A DNA stretch of 64,000 nucleotides from Cephalopachus bancanus. Taxonomy: Eukaryota; Chordata; Mammalia; Primates; Tarsiidae. Under the pieces are notes generated by a model. That model was not told where the DNA came from, did not search any database, and saw nothing but the letters and a program-made list of their open reading frames with translations. The stretch lies in the NCBI GenBank assembly GCA_027257055.1, contig JAPVLO010000991.1, forward strand, positions 218,280 to 282,279, written 5' to 3'. Below are positions 45,405 through 57,466 of this stretch, one piece after another; positions within the stretch are counted from its first letter, which is position 1, and each line of letters opens with the position of its first letter. The translations under genes were made by a program, and so were the position numbers.

Positions 45405-45840
45405 CATGCCAATTTATAACTCTTTTCCTTCTATCACTGGCTGTTTCTCCTCAATCTCTTTTGTGGGATCCTCTCTTTCCTATCGCCTAAATGTTGGAGG
45501 GTCCATGGTTTCATTTTTAAAACCTTTCTTTTCTGTGGAAGGAAACTCCCTGGATGAAGGCTTCCAGTCTTGTGGCTTTAAATATTATCTGTATGCCTGT
45601 GATACTCCATTTCATATTTGGAGCCTAGACCTCCCTCCTGACTGTTGGAGAATACAATTACTTACTCACCAGCATTTGTGTGTCTAACAGTCATCTCAAA
45701 TTTAACTGATCTCCTAAGCACCCTTGCACCCCTCCCGCAACCTTCAAGAAAGAGACTTCCCCATTTCAATTGATGGCAATTCCATCTTTCCAGCTTCACA
45801 GGTGAAAGTCATCAAGTTCCCTTTTAAAATTCTTTTTTCT
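45405..45840 (+). mobile_element. L2 (CR1-type LINE) ORF2 fragment
   Basis: Frame at 45406-45687 gives GFKYYLYACDTPFHIWSLDL, which follows the L2 reverse transcriptase pattern around its catalytic YADD (here YACD), followed by DNA text 'tctaacagtcatctcaaatt'. Old and degraded. Confidence 0.7.
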
Positions 45841-46075
45841 AACTATTTAGACCTGTACTGTCCAATATGATTGCCATTATCAACTAGACACATGGGGCTG
45901 TTAAGGACTTGAAATATGGCTAGTCTAAATTGTGCTATATTAAAGAAATAAAATATATACCATATTTAAACTTAGTAGAAAAATTGTAAAAATATCTAAT
46001 ACATTTTCAACATCACTTACATGTTGAAATAAAGTTTCCGAGATTGTAGGTTTAATTAAATGCATTATTAAAATT

Positions 46076-46378
46076 AGGCTGGATGTGGTGGCTCACATCT
46101 GTAATCCTAGCACTTTAGGAGGTTGAGGTGAGAGGATTGATTGAGCCTAGGAGACTGAGATCAGCCTGGGCAACACAGCAAGACCTCGTCTCTACAAAAA
46201 AAATTTTCAAATAGCCAGGGGTGGTGTCATCTGTCTGTGGTCCACCTGTAGTCCCAGCTGCTTCAGAGGCTGAGGTGGGAGGATCACCTGAGCCCAGGAA
46301 GTTGAGGGTGCATTGAGTCATGATCATGCCACTGCACTCCAGCCTGGGTTGACAGTGAGACTATGAATCAAAAAAATA
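46076..46378 (+). mobile_element. Alu SINE, old (AluJ-like)
   Basis: 'ggctggatgtggtggctcac' to 'gactatgaatcaaaaaa'. Contains a duplicated 'ctgtctgtggtcc/acctgtagtcc' start of the right arm. Confidence 0.88.
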
Positions 46379-46592
46379 AAATGTAGAAGCCTATTGTCCA
46401 AGGGGAATAACCATGGAGTAATATTAAGTGAGAAACTGCATATGTGGACAATATGTACAAATGTACAACCATTTATCAAGTCAAAACAAGGTCCACAGTG
46501 TACTTGAAACACATCAATATGTATGTGTTTAAGCACGGGAATGTTCTTGAATGTTATGGCCCAGAAAGATAACATGGATTAAAAAGAAAAGG

Positions 46593-47774
<1,182 letters not shown>

Positions 47775-47779
47775 GGTTA

Positions 47780-48060
47780 AGATTAATCTCAGTATTTTGG
47801 GAGGCCAAGGCGAGAGGTTGCCTGAACCCAGGGGTTCGAGACCAGCCTGGGCAACTTGGTGAGACCTCGTCTCTCTACAATAAATCACAAAAACTATCTG
47901 GGCATGGTGGTGTGCGTCTGTAGTTCCAGCTACTTGGAAGACTGAGGTAGAACAATCACCTGACCCCAGCAGATCGAGGCTGCGGTGGCTGTGAGCGTGC
48001 CACTGCACTCCAGCCTGGGTGACAAGAGTGAGACTCTAATTCAAAAAAAAAAAAAGAAAG
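47780..48060 (+). mobile_element. Alu SINE, 5' truncated
   Basis: Starts within the left arm at 'aatctcagtattttgggagg', ends with an A-rich tail. Confidence 0.92.
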
Positions 48061-48072
48061 AAAGAAAACATT

Positions 48073-48275
48073 AGTAAGACCTGGCCATTGCCAGACCATT
48101 GCTGCCATTGTCTTACTAGATTCCGGTGTGGCCATGTGCTCTCTAAGCTATGGCTGTTGCCATGTTTGGCTTTGGCTCCCTTCCCTACCATGCGGAGATG
48201 GATCTCCTCTTTCTTTCTCTTTCTCTCTTTAATTTACTTTTAAATAAACTATGTTTTCAAATCTAAAAAAAAATT
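48073..48275 (+). repeat. SINE-like or LTR-end repeat, copy 2
   Basis: Second copy of the element at 30340; includes 'attgccagaccattgctgcc', 'tctcctctttctttctcttt' and 'taaataaactatgttttcaaa' followed by nine A. It lies just behind an Alu tail. Confidence 0.6.
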
Positions 48276-48279
48276 AGAC

Positions 48280-48800
48280 TCTACTAATCTGCTCAAAGTC
48301 CATCAAAAGCACTGCATATCATTCAGGATAAAATCCAAACAAAACCCTTACCTTAAAAGAGGCCTTCTGTGATCTGCCCTACCTCCCACCTTCTGACTGT
48401 GCCCTTTGCCATGCTAACTTTCCCTCCTCTCCTCTCTGCCTTGAAAACCAGAAAAATACTCCCCCAAGCAAGAAATTGTCAAGATCACTTCCCTAAACCT
48501 GCAATGCTCCACGCCTTGAGAGAACTACCAGGCTTGTCCCCTCATTTCCTCCACCTTCTAGGATGCCACCCGATACCAATCGGAGCCTTAAGTGACCCCT
48601 CCTCATTCACTCTCTACACACTGGCACTGCTGTTTTTCATCTTTAAAACACTGACATCCTTGGTTGTTGGTTTGTTTAGTCTGCCTCTTGCTACTAGAAT
48701 AGAAGCGTCATCACCTGTTTCCCTCGCTTCTGTGTCTGCAACACTGAGAACAGGGCTTGGCACATGGTAAGTGCTTACAAATATTTGTTGATATCGGTAA
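48280..48800 (+). mobile_element. L2 3' end
   Basis: Contains 'aggataaaatccaaac', 'ccttctgtgatctgccct' and ends 'acagggcttggcacatggta', 'agtgcttacaaatatttgttg'. These match the 3' portion of L2. The ORF at 48369-48770 is within this relic and is not a gene. Confidence 0.85.
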
Positions 48801-48949
48801 CAGTGTGGTACCATTACGAGGATTAAACGATAGCACATTGGAGGAGATTTGATAACTCCAATGATATTTGGACCATGGATTTTTATGGATTATGAGTCCA
48901 AGTAAAGTTTAGTTTTATTCCATACACCAAAATTCATGCAAAATAAGTT

Positions 48950-49253
48950 CAAAGACTGGGTGTGGGAGGTAGGGCTCACACCTGCACTTTGGGAGGCTGA
49001 GGTGAGAGGATTGATTTAGCCCAGGAATTCCAGATCAGCTTAGGCTGCATAGTGAGACTTCATCTCTACAAAAAAAAAAAATCAGAAAATTAGCTTAGTA
49101 TGTTGGTGTGATCCTATAGTTCCAGCTACTTGGGAGGCTGAGGTGGAAGGAGATAGCCTGAGCCCAGGAGTCAAGGCTACAGTAAGCCGTTATTGTGCCA
49201 CTGCACTCTAGCTTGGGCAAGAGAATGAGCCTCTGACTCAAAAAAAAAAAAAG
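48950..49253 (+). mobile_element. Alu SINE, old
   Basis: Left arm lacks the 'ctgtaatcccag' part ('cacacctgcactttggga'). A-tail after 'cctctgactc'. Confidence 0.85.
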
Positions 49254-49272
49254 TTCAAAAGATGAATTTTAA

Positions 49273-49577
49273 AGCCGGGCTCAGTGGCTCAGCCTGTAAT
49301 CCTGCGCCTTTGGGAGGCTGAGGTGAGTGGATTGCCTGAGCCTGTGGGTTCGAGATCTGCCTGGGCAGCAAGACCTCATCTCTACAATAAATCAAAAAAA
49401 AAAAAAGAAAAAATCAGCCGGGCGTGGTAGCGCATGCCTGTAATTCCAGCTAGTCGGAAGGCTGAGGCGGAAGGATCGCCGGATTCCAGCAGGTCGAGGC
49501 TGTGGTGGCCGGGAGCAGCCACTGCACTCCAGTCTGGGAGACAGAGTGAGATTCCAACTCAAAAAAAAAAAAAAAGA
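49273..49577 (+). mobile_element. Alu SINE, young
   Basis: 'gccgggctcagtggctcagc' to A-tail; target duplication 'aaagatgaattttaaa' occurs on both sides. Confidence 0.96.
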
Positions 49578-49591
49578 TGAATTTTAAATAT

Positions 49592-50220
49592 ATAATTGCA
49601 TCAAACATAATTAAAAGGCATGTCACAATGTACTGTTGGTAAGAAAAAACATTGCAGAATCCCATTTACATACAAAAATAGACAAATATGTATACATATA
49701 TATAAACAACGAGAACTAGATAGAGAGATAGAAATACATATACACATCTGTGGATAACAATGTATTTATTTCAACCTGGAAAAAATTGTGAAAATGTTCC
49801 TGGGTGTTTACTGTGCTTGAGAGTTGGAAATCAGGAGTGGAGAGACGTGTGAGATAGCAATGTTTTTTCACACGTGTCTTGTATCTTACACTTGATAAGC
49901 AAACATTCATTTATAATTTGTAGGAAAAGTCAAGAAATAAAATATTCAAGAAAAATTTGAATGCAAACAAATGCAACTCACTAGATGACCTTAAAAACAT
50001 CCCTAATCCTTCCAAGAGTCGATTCTCATCTCTAAAAAAGATAGCAATGCCCACACTAATTAGCAATTAACACTTACTGAATTCTTATGTAGATGTCAGA
50101 GTAACGAGTGATTTTATACTGATTATTTTATTTAGTCCCTACCCCCATAACAAACACTATGTCATACTGTCATATATGAAATGATTACTTGTACCACACA
50201 GATTTAAAAGGATCAAATGA
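49592..50220. other. Unassigned; MIR-like segment at 50058-50165
   Basis: 'aacacttactgaattcttatg' then 'tttatttagtccctaccccc' and 'ataacaaac' has the order of an antisense MIR, the same ancestry as the hairpin module halves. Confidence 0.4.
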
Positions 50221-50560
50221 GGCCAGGCTTGGGTTTGGTGGCTCAGCCTGTAATCCCAGCACTTTGGGAGGCCAAGGCGAGTGGATTGCCTGAGTCCATG
50301 AGTGGACTGCCTGAGCCCACAGGTTCGAGACCTGCCTGGGCTACTTGGCGAGACCTCATCTCTACAATAAATCAAAAATTAGCTGGTCATGGTAGCACGC
50401 GCCTGTAGTTCCAGCTACTTGGAAGGCTGAGTCAGAAGGATCTCTGGAGCCCAGCAGGATGAGGCTGCAGTGACTGTGAGCGTGAGTGCCACTGCACTCC
50501 AGCCTGGGCGCCAGAGTGAGACTCCAACTCAAAAATAAAATAAAACAAAACTTTCTTCTA
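50221..50560 (+). mobile_element. Alu SINE with internal duplication
   Basis: Within the left arm the phrase 'gagtggattgcctgagtcc' is followed by a second copy, 'gagtggactgcctgagccc', an in-element tandem duplication of about 22 bp. Ends in an A-rich tail. Confidence 0.94.
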
Positions 50561-50599
50561 AAAAAGTAAATAAATAAAAAATAAAAAGATCAAATTAGT

Positions 50600-50755
50600 A
50601 GCTGGGACTACAGGCCTGCACCACCATACCTGGCTAATTTTTTTTTATTTTTTATTTGTGGAGATGTGGCCTCGCTATGTTGCCAAGACTGGTCTCGAAC
50701 TCCTGAGCTCAAATGATCCTCCCGACTCAGCCTCCCAAAAGACCTTCTCAATGGC
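50600..50755 (-). mobile_element. Alu fragment (old)
   Basis: 'gtagctgggactacaggcct' to 'cctcccaaaagacc'. AluJ-like text 'ctatgttgccaagactggtc'. Confidence 0.85.
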
Positions 50756-52252
50756 AACCATGTGCCAGAAAGTCCCTGTGATCTCAACCAGAGATCCACA
50801 CTCACGTTTAGAATGAAGGTTGAGGTGTGTGACCCAGAGACTAGGTCTCAAACAAGACTTCGATCTGATTGCTCTGTGTTACCAATGTGTAGCCCTTCCT
50901 ATTTGTGAAGATAAGGTTTATACGGCTGAAATACTGCAATGCATTCCACATAAAGGATGACATTATCCCCCTGAAAACTCAAGACCATAAAGTAAAAATC
51001 TCTGACAACTCAAAAGATTGTTCAGGAAGATAGGCAGACCAAACAAAAAAGAGGCAAAAATGAGCATTATATGAGCAATAAGTATTTTAAATTACCCCAT
51101 TCAGAACAGAAAGAAAAAGAAGGCAAACATTTTAGTAATAAGCCATCTCAGATTTGTCCAGAACATTGAATTAAAAAAAACATAACTGGCAAGAGGGTCT
51201 AAAAGCAGTGACTGAACAATGAGCACAGGCCCTGCTCGTGCCTGGCATGACTCCACTGTTTCAGGCATAAATTTCTCTTGAATTAAATGCTAGGTTTGGA
51301 GTCATTACATTTCAAACAATTATTGGACCAAGCAATATTAAAGCTCACCTGCAACAATACATTAGCGAGAAAATTCACAAAATTACCCACAAAAGTCAGG
51401 AGTTAATAAGGGACACTTGCCCAGGCAAACTGTGTTTTAAAATGACGGTACTGAAAACACTATCAGGGAGATCTCAGGATTGACACAGACCAAGAGATGA
51501 GAACCTAAAGCTCACACGACACAGGAAAGACTGGATATTTGGGGGTGATCTCAGGGAAACAAGTTAATACTTGTATCTCACCAAAATCCAAAAAATCAAG
51601 AAATGTTTCTGAAAAAAATTCCAAACAAATTCTGCACAGCATCAAGATTTAGACTCTAAAATATGAAGCATGGAAATCTCTTCTTGAAGCAATGTCCCCG
51701 GGGACCTCCTAAGTGATCACAGTAGAGCCTGGAATCGCATGTGGACCAAGGGAGAAGTCCAACCACTGCCATTCCAGCTCCCAACTGCATGTGGTCAGGA
51801 ATGGGGGAGGCTGCCCCAGGCTAGACCAGGCCTAAAGCAAGTTTTGCAGGGGGTGGCCCTGGAGAGTAGGTCCAGGGAAGACTACCGATTTCTGCTTGCA
51901 CATCTTTGCAGCATTTTATCAATTAGGACCAGCAAGTGATGCTAAGTAAAATGTGAATAACAATAATGAGCAAAATAAGTATTGACTCGTGTGTGCTCTA
52001 AGTTCCTTAATTTCTTTAAGTCTCAAATGCTCCCATTTCTAAAAATCAGAAAATACCTGCTCTTAGAATAACAGTAACAATTTATCGAGAATTGTGTAGA
52101 ACCCTTATAAATAAGTCTACAAAATGTTGCTGAGAGATATAACAAAATCTGGTACCAAAGGTATATCCACATTTCTGTATGGCAAGATCCTGTAACATGT
52201 GGGTTTTTATCTCACTGGCAGTTTCAGAAAACTGCATTAAAAATCCTAAAAC
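50756..52252. other. No recognisable gene
   Basis: Mixed-composition single-copy-looking DNA. The ORF at 51739-51939 (66 codons) has no domain I recognise. Confidence 0.4.
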
Positions 52253-52253
52253 G

Positions 52254-52548
52254 AGCTGGGCACGGTGGTTCATGCCTGTAACCCCAGCACTTTGGGAGGT
52301 GGAGGCAAGAGGATTGCCTGAGCTCAGGGGTTTGAGATCAGCTTGGGCAACTTGGCTTTTCTCTACAATAAATCAAAAAACTTAGCTGGGCGTGGTGACA
52401 CAGGCCTGTGGTTCCAGCTACTTGGAAGGCTGAGGTGAAAGGATCACCTGAACCCAGCAGGTCAAGGTTGCAGTGGCGATGAGTGTGCCACTGCACTCCA
52501 TCCCTGGGTGACAGAGTGAGGTTCCAACTCAAAAAAAAAAAAAAAAAT
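52254..52548 (+). mobile_element. Alu SINE
   Basis: 'agctgggcacggtggttcatg' to 'gttccaactcaaaaaa'. TSD 'aaaatcctaaa'/'aaaatccctaaa' flanks it. Confidence 0.95.
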
Positions 52549-53540
52549 CCCTAAACTGGTGACATTTTGTGGCAGATATGTCCAAGAGTGATTTCTGCAA
52601 TGACAGAAACATTTTGCATCCATCTTGCCCTTGTAGTAGCCACTAGCCACGTGTGGTTATTGAGCACTTGAGATGCTCAGTAACTAGATTGCATTTAGTT
52701 TAAAATAAATTAAAAGGTAAATTAAACGGTAAGTAGCCACATGTGGTCAGTTCACCATTGGACAATTCAGTCATGAAATAAAATTAAAGAGTAATGAAAC
52801 ATTTCTTACACTGGATAATAAAATGGAATTATAAAACTACAAAATTAAAACTGCATGCTTTTTTTGACTAAAGAATAAACAGTTGAAACAAGTACTGTAC
52901 TAAGAGCAAATGCTATCGGGAAAATTAGTATGGGAAAATTAAACAGTTAAATCGGCACTTCGCAATTAACACTCAATATATTTTACATGGTTTAAGAGGT
53001 TAAATTTTAAGATATAATGCAAGATAAATCTATTAACCTGGAAAGACTTTCATAGCATACTTTAAGTGAGAAAAAATTAGAAAAGTTAAAATGCATAGCA
53101 TGCTTTCTCTTTTTAAAAGGAAACAATTTTTAAAGGTTACCTGTGCCTTGGGATAAACAAAGTGGTCTCCACCAGAATTGAGTGTGCAGAAGCATGGATA
53201 AGCTTGCCCTAAAGAGTTAAGGGTTGTGGGAAGGACAGCTTAAGTGACTTTTTATCTATTTATCTGATCAGTGTCAGCTAGGTTTCAGGGCTGCCAACAA
53301 TGAATGCCTTAAGGGCGGGCTGGAGGAGTGGGGGAGGGGAAGAGGGCTCTAAAGATGCCCCACCTCTCTTAAAGTATCTTTGTACTCTTCCTCCAGTCAT
53401 CTGAGCATGTTCAACTCCTGTAATTAAAAAATTGTCTTCTAAAACATCAAAGAAATGCATGTGTTTTATTTGCTCCACTACCTTTAAAGTTCTTCAACTA
53501 TAATATTTCACATATTCAGGAAGAAACTGATATCTGCTAG
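52549..53540. other. No recognisable gene
   Basis: AT-rich. 'agtagccac...cacgtgtgg' type text at 52633-52750 appears twice, suggesting an old small repeat. Nothing named. Confidence 0.35.
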
Positions 53541-53549
53541 GGAAAATAA

Positions 53550-53715
53550 TCGCAGTAGTGAGGATTTACTGAGTGCTTTCTCCAAGTCAAGCACTGTGTC
53601 ATGACCAAGGGAGGATTCTCTCCTGATATCTTCACAATACCCAATAGGGCTGATGTCATAAATACTTCCCTTCCCTTGTCAAGTAGTCACACAGGTCAAG
53701 AGAGAAACCACTGAA
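53550..53715 (-). mobile_element. MIR SINE, antisense
   Basis: 'gaggatttactgagtgctttc', 'tcaagcactgtgtcatg' and later 'aggtcaagagag' follow the antisense MIR consensus. Confidence 0.65.
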
Positions 53716-54077
53716 AATTACTTTGATAAACTGCAAATTAGCCAGCATGCTAAGGGGTTACATTGCCTAGACATGATTCCAGTTCTACAGCCTACATCCC
53801 ATGATAGCATGTTGTTTTTTTATGGAAAGTTCACATCTGCTTGGTGAATGAGTTCTGGGAACAATCCTCTAATCGCTGTGGTTAGAACTATCTGCAAGCA
53901 TTATTGGCATTCACTATAACCAAAAGCTCTCCTGGGATATTTGGGGTTTCACTTGGTGAAGGAGTTTCCAAAAAGGAGAGGTTTCCTGGCTCATGTTATG
54001 TGGCTATGTGTATAAAGTGTATCTGAGGATGTGGTGGGTGTTTTTTACAAAATCTTATTTTACTATTAAATATATGG
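53716..54077. other. No recognisable element
   Basis: Nothing recognised. Confidence 0.4.
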
Positions 54078-54079
54078 CC

Positions 54080-54362
54080 AGCCGGGTTCAGTGGCTCAGC
54101 CTGTAATCCCATGCTTTGGGAGGCTGAGGTGAGTGGATTGCCTGAGTCCGCGGGTTCGAGACCCACCTGGGCAACTTGGCAAGACCTCATCTCTACAATA
54201 AATCAAAAAATTAGCCAGGCGTGGTAGCGTGCGCCTGTAGTTCCAGCTACTTGGAAGGCTGAGGCGGAAGGATCACCGGAGCCCAGCAGGTCGAGGCTGC
54301 AGTGGCCGGGAGCGGCCACTGCACTCCAGCCTGGATGACAGAGTAAGACTCCATCTCAAAAA
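54080..54362 (+). mobile_element. Alu SINE, young
   Basis: 'gccgggttcagtggctcagc' to 'gactccatctcaaaaaa'. CpG-rich. Confidence 0.95.
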
Positions 54363-54498
54363 ATATGGTATTCACTTGATTTATCTACATAGAAATCCAA
54401 ACATAATAAATTAAAAACTCTTAAGATAGCTTAATCATGTGAGTAGAAACAGATAGATAAATAGATAGATCTATAGATGTATGTAAAATCTCCTGAGC

Positions 54499-55362
54499 TG
54501 TTGGGAGCCAGCCATGGAGGCCCACTGAGCGTTAGGGATCAGGAAAGGGGCCCGCTGACCCCGAGACCACTGGGATGCATTTGGGAGCTATTTGCCCCCA
54601 TTTCCCCCCCCTTTTCTACTCAGCACGAACCAGATTAAGCTCCTGTGAGCTCAAACATAAAAACTCTGAGACCGGGATGAATACAAGCTAACTTTAGAAG
54701 CTCATTGCTCCATTCTTCTGCAAACTGCATTTTTGGGCTTTCACACAACTTATAATTCAAACTTGTGTCATATCTAAGAGCCTTAGTGTTGGTCACAGGC
54801 TTCTGGGTCATGATCTTAGGATTTATTGAGGTAAAAATTGTAGAATATAGTTTTAGAAGACAGCCATTTTGTTGAAAGAATGCAGCGGGGTTACTTGCAG
54901 GTAGCCCACTGTGAATTTTGGACTGGGCCACATTCCAAACTTTTGGGAGGGGCACTTTCGTTTGTAAAGTAAATACTTAAGCTTCTATAAAATTGTTTAA
55001 CTTGGCATAAATCAATCAGCTTAGCATGAAAAAGGTTTATAGAATATGTCATCATGGATTAGGTTATCCTTTGTTATGGGATTTTTAAGATTATCATATG
55101 AAAAGGGTTTAAAGGCAATCATTGATTAAGTTTTCTTGGTTTAAGGGTTTCGGGTGGGTGGGGGATGCCCCTCCCACATCTGACTTTGTGTAAAAAAAGC
55201 CCCGTTGAAATTTCCCCAATAACTCACATCGCTTCTGCATTAGCCCGGAGTCCAATCTCTTTCTTTCTCTCTCTCTTTCTTTCTCTCTCTTTTTCCCCCT
55301 AATCGCCAATGCCATCTCCACCTTTGGAGTACCCTGAACCCGGCTGGAGCTGGTCTCTGGCA
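54499..55362 (+). repeat. 5' LTR of the betaretroviral provirus
   Basis: 864 bp from TGTTGGGAGCC to CTCTGGCA. Near-identical to the 3' LTR except for point changes and an Alu in the latter. The TATA position reads gtgtaaaaaaagc here (about 55189) where the 3' LTR has tataaaa. A CT-rich tract (55255-55295) precedes the end. Confidence 0.95.
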
Positions 55363-55364
55363 AG

Positions 55365-55382
55365 TGGCACCCAACGTGGAGC
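55365..55382 (+). promoter_or_regulatory. Primer binding site, tRNA-Lys type
   Basis: TGGCACCCAACGTGGAGC starts two bases after the LTR CA. It matches the lysine-tRNA (Lys1,2) primer site of betaretroviruses at 16 of 18 positions as I recall it. Confidence 0.85.
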
Positions 55383-55504
55383 CTGAAGGTAAGCTTTCTT
55401 TTTCTTTTTCTGGACGGATAGGACCTCACCCAGGGTGCCGTGGACCCCTCTGTAGAGACAGGCAGAGCAAGGAAGGGTGAGCAGTTTAAAGCCGTGATAG
55501 AATC

Positions 55505-56255
55505 ATGGGACAGAGTGAATCTAAAAAAGGAAAAATTTTCTACTAGTATTTTGAACATATTGTCCGATAGAGGAACCAATTGGCTTGCCTTTTGCATTTT
55601 GTATGCCTTAGCTTTATGGAATATTATCCGAGATGCTTTAACCACAGTACGATTCCTCCAAAATTCCAGCCAAAAATAAAGGCACTCCCCTGCTGGCTGT
55701 AGCCTCGGCGCCTCCTTTAGACAATGAATTTTTCCCTGAGGAGGAAATGGAGTTGGAGGAGGAAGTGATTGGGTATCATAAGCGAAAAAATCCTGGTAAT
55801 GTTGCCAAGGTACATCCTCCCATACCCTTTACAAGAAATAAGGCGAAAACACCGAAATTCACACCTGGGTATGTGTCTCCTGCTAATGTAGATATGCAGG
55901 GAGCCAGAAAAAAGGCTGAGAAAGAGGGAGATTTTACCTTGTCTTCTTACTTTCCAGTAATTTATATGGAAGAAGGCACAGTAAACGAGGCGCCTCATTG
56001 GGAGCCGCTACCATATAAATTGATTGAGGAACTTAAAGAGGCTTGTACTCGGTATGGTCCTACAGCTCCTTATACTATTACTATTATGGAACAATTTGCC
56101 ACTCGGTGGATGACACCACAAGATTGGCGACAACTTGCTAAAAGCTGTTTGTCAGGAGGAGCCTATTTACTATGGAAAACTGAATTTGAAGATCAGGTAA
56201 GGATCCAGAGGGCTATTAACCAGCAGGGGATCCAAATCAGTTTCATATTTCTAGC
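55505..56255 (+). pseudogene. Betaretroviral gag remnant (matrix start and capsid N-terminal part)
   Basis: ATG at 55505 opens with Met-Gly, the myristoylation type start of matrix, but a stop comes 13 codons later. The long frame from 55747 resembles the end of the matrix/spacer region and then the capsid N-terminal domain: FPVIYMEEG, WEPLPYKLIEELKEACTRYG, MTPQDWRQLAKSCLSGG and LLWKTEFEDQ. It breaks off at about 56250 and continues directly into protease, so capsid C-terminal domain and nucleocapsid are deleted. Confidence 0.85.
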
Positions 56256-56805
56256 AATATGTTGTTGGGAAAAAGGGAAATATATGAGTCAGTTGACAAC
56301 CAACTAATCTTACCCAAGGAAATTACTAACTCCAGACCTGTAAAAGATTTATATATTCAGGGAGTTAAAATTAAAGGTCTGCTAGATACAGGGGCTGATG
56401 TTTCTTGTATTGCTGGGAAAGACTGGCGTCTTCCTGGCCAACACAAGTAGCCCCAGAGGACTCATTGGTATTGGTCGAGCGCCTTCTGTAGCCAAAAGTT
56501 CTCAAATCTTAAATTGGACAGATAACGAAACTTCAGGAACCTTTTGTCCACATCATTCCTTCCATCCCCATTACGCTTTGGGGACGCAATATTCTTGCTC
56601 AAATGGCATGCTTCTGTATAGTCCAGATGAAAAGGGTGTCAGCGCAAATGCTACAAATGGGATGCGATCCCTTAAAGGGACTTGGAAGGAACAAGCAGGG
56701 CATAAAAGAACCTGTTCAGGTTGTAGAGAGGAAAGACAGTCTGGTATTGGCTAACCCAAAGACTGAGACAGGTGGCATGAATCCTGTTGAATCAAAAGAA
56801 TAGAC
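56256..56805 (+). pseudogene. Betaretroviral protease remnant with G-patch
   Basis: The frame at 56259-56450 contains the aspartic protease signature LLDTGADVS (about 56385). A frameshift near 56440 ends it. The frame at 56603-56803 carries the C-terminal glycine-rich G-patch typical of betaretroviral protease: MLQMGCDPLKGLGRNKQGI. The active-site triplet is intact but the ORF is broken. Confidence 0.85.
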
Positions 56806-56949
56806 CGGAAAAATGTAAACAAAATAAGGGTTTTCACTTCCTTTGTCCTCTCCTATTCCTCCTACAACTCCAATTCCTCCCTTTCCCCTACTATCTTGTT
56901 TCTTGTAATCTGTTCTGTGAGTCCCTTCCCCTTATCTGGGAAGGAAGGG

Positions 56950-57149
56950 CAGGCGTCTACGGCCGTGGCGCCTAGCTCTGACTTTCAGTCTTTCTCTTTT
57001 ACCGTCGGAGAAGGGGCAGGTGCCAAAGCCACGGCACCTGATCCCAGCCCCCAGTCTTTCTCTTTTACTTTGGAGAAGGGGTGGGTGCCAAAGCCATGGC
57101 ACCTAACCCCAACCTTCAGACTTCTCACCCCCCCTTCTAAAGGGGGGTG
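56950..57149 (+). repeat. Array of four stem-loops in tandem repeats
   Basis: Three imperfect repeats of about 66 bp (shared 'cagtctttctcttttac' and 'ggagaagggg') each hold a hairpin. Stems: 56950-56957/56967-56974 (7 pairs with one G-U), 57017-57024/57033-57040 (8 perfect pairs, CAGGTGCC/GGCACCTG) and 57082-57089/57098-57105 (8 pairs with one G-U). A fourth, unrelated in sequence, is 57126-57133/57142-57149 (CACCCCCC/GGGGGGTG). Loops are 9, 8, 8 and 8 nt. It lies between protease and env where pol was lost. Confidence 0.8.
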
Positions 57150-57177
57150 GCTCAGACAAAAGGATGTTAAAAATTCT

Positions 57178-57194
57178 TCTTTGTTGTTTCTTAG
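57178..57194 (+). promoter_or_regulatory. Possible env splice acceptor
   Basis: tctttgttgtttcttag followed by g: a polypyrimidine tract and AG at 57193-57194, upstream of the env-like region. Placement suits a subgenomic env mRNA. Inference only. Confidence 0.4.
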
Positions 57195-57466
57195 GATAAA
57201 TTTCTCTCAAGTTCAACTTTCCCAGATGGAAGTAAAGGAATCATATAAGTGAACCCTGTTAGCCAACTACAAAATAGGTGTTAAAAAGCAGACTAGACTG
57301 GAAGGACAAGTTCTTTTGGATGTATTTTATCTCTCAGTCAGCACTGGCGCAAACTCCAAAAATTAGAAAAGGGCCCACAAACCCCTCAACTATAACTATG
57401 GACACAGCCTTTAAAGTCTTTAACAACTGGGAGGAGAAAGAATGCAGGACCAAAAACAAAGACAAA
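57195..57466 (+). pseudogene. Possible env 5' remnant
   Basis: An open stretch (57278-57583) runs through here into the host-derived block. It has no clear motif; position between the acceptor-like site and later env text suggests the start of env. Nothing more can be said. Confidence 0.3.

Noticed and set aside
48369..48770. 133-codon ORF with a hydrophobic middle
   Set aside because: It lies entirely within an L2 3' end and has no start context or domain.
55440..55679. 79-codon ORF starting upstream of gag
   Set aside because: It overlaps the gag start in another frame; no motif. The gag-type Met-Gly start lies at 55505 in a different frame.
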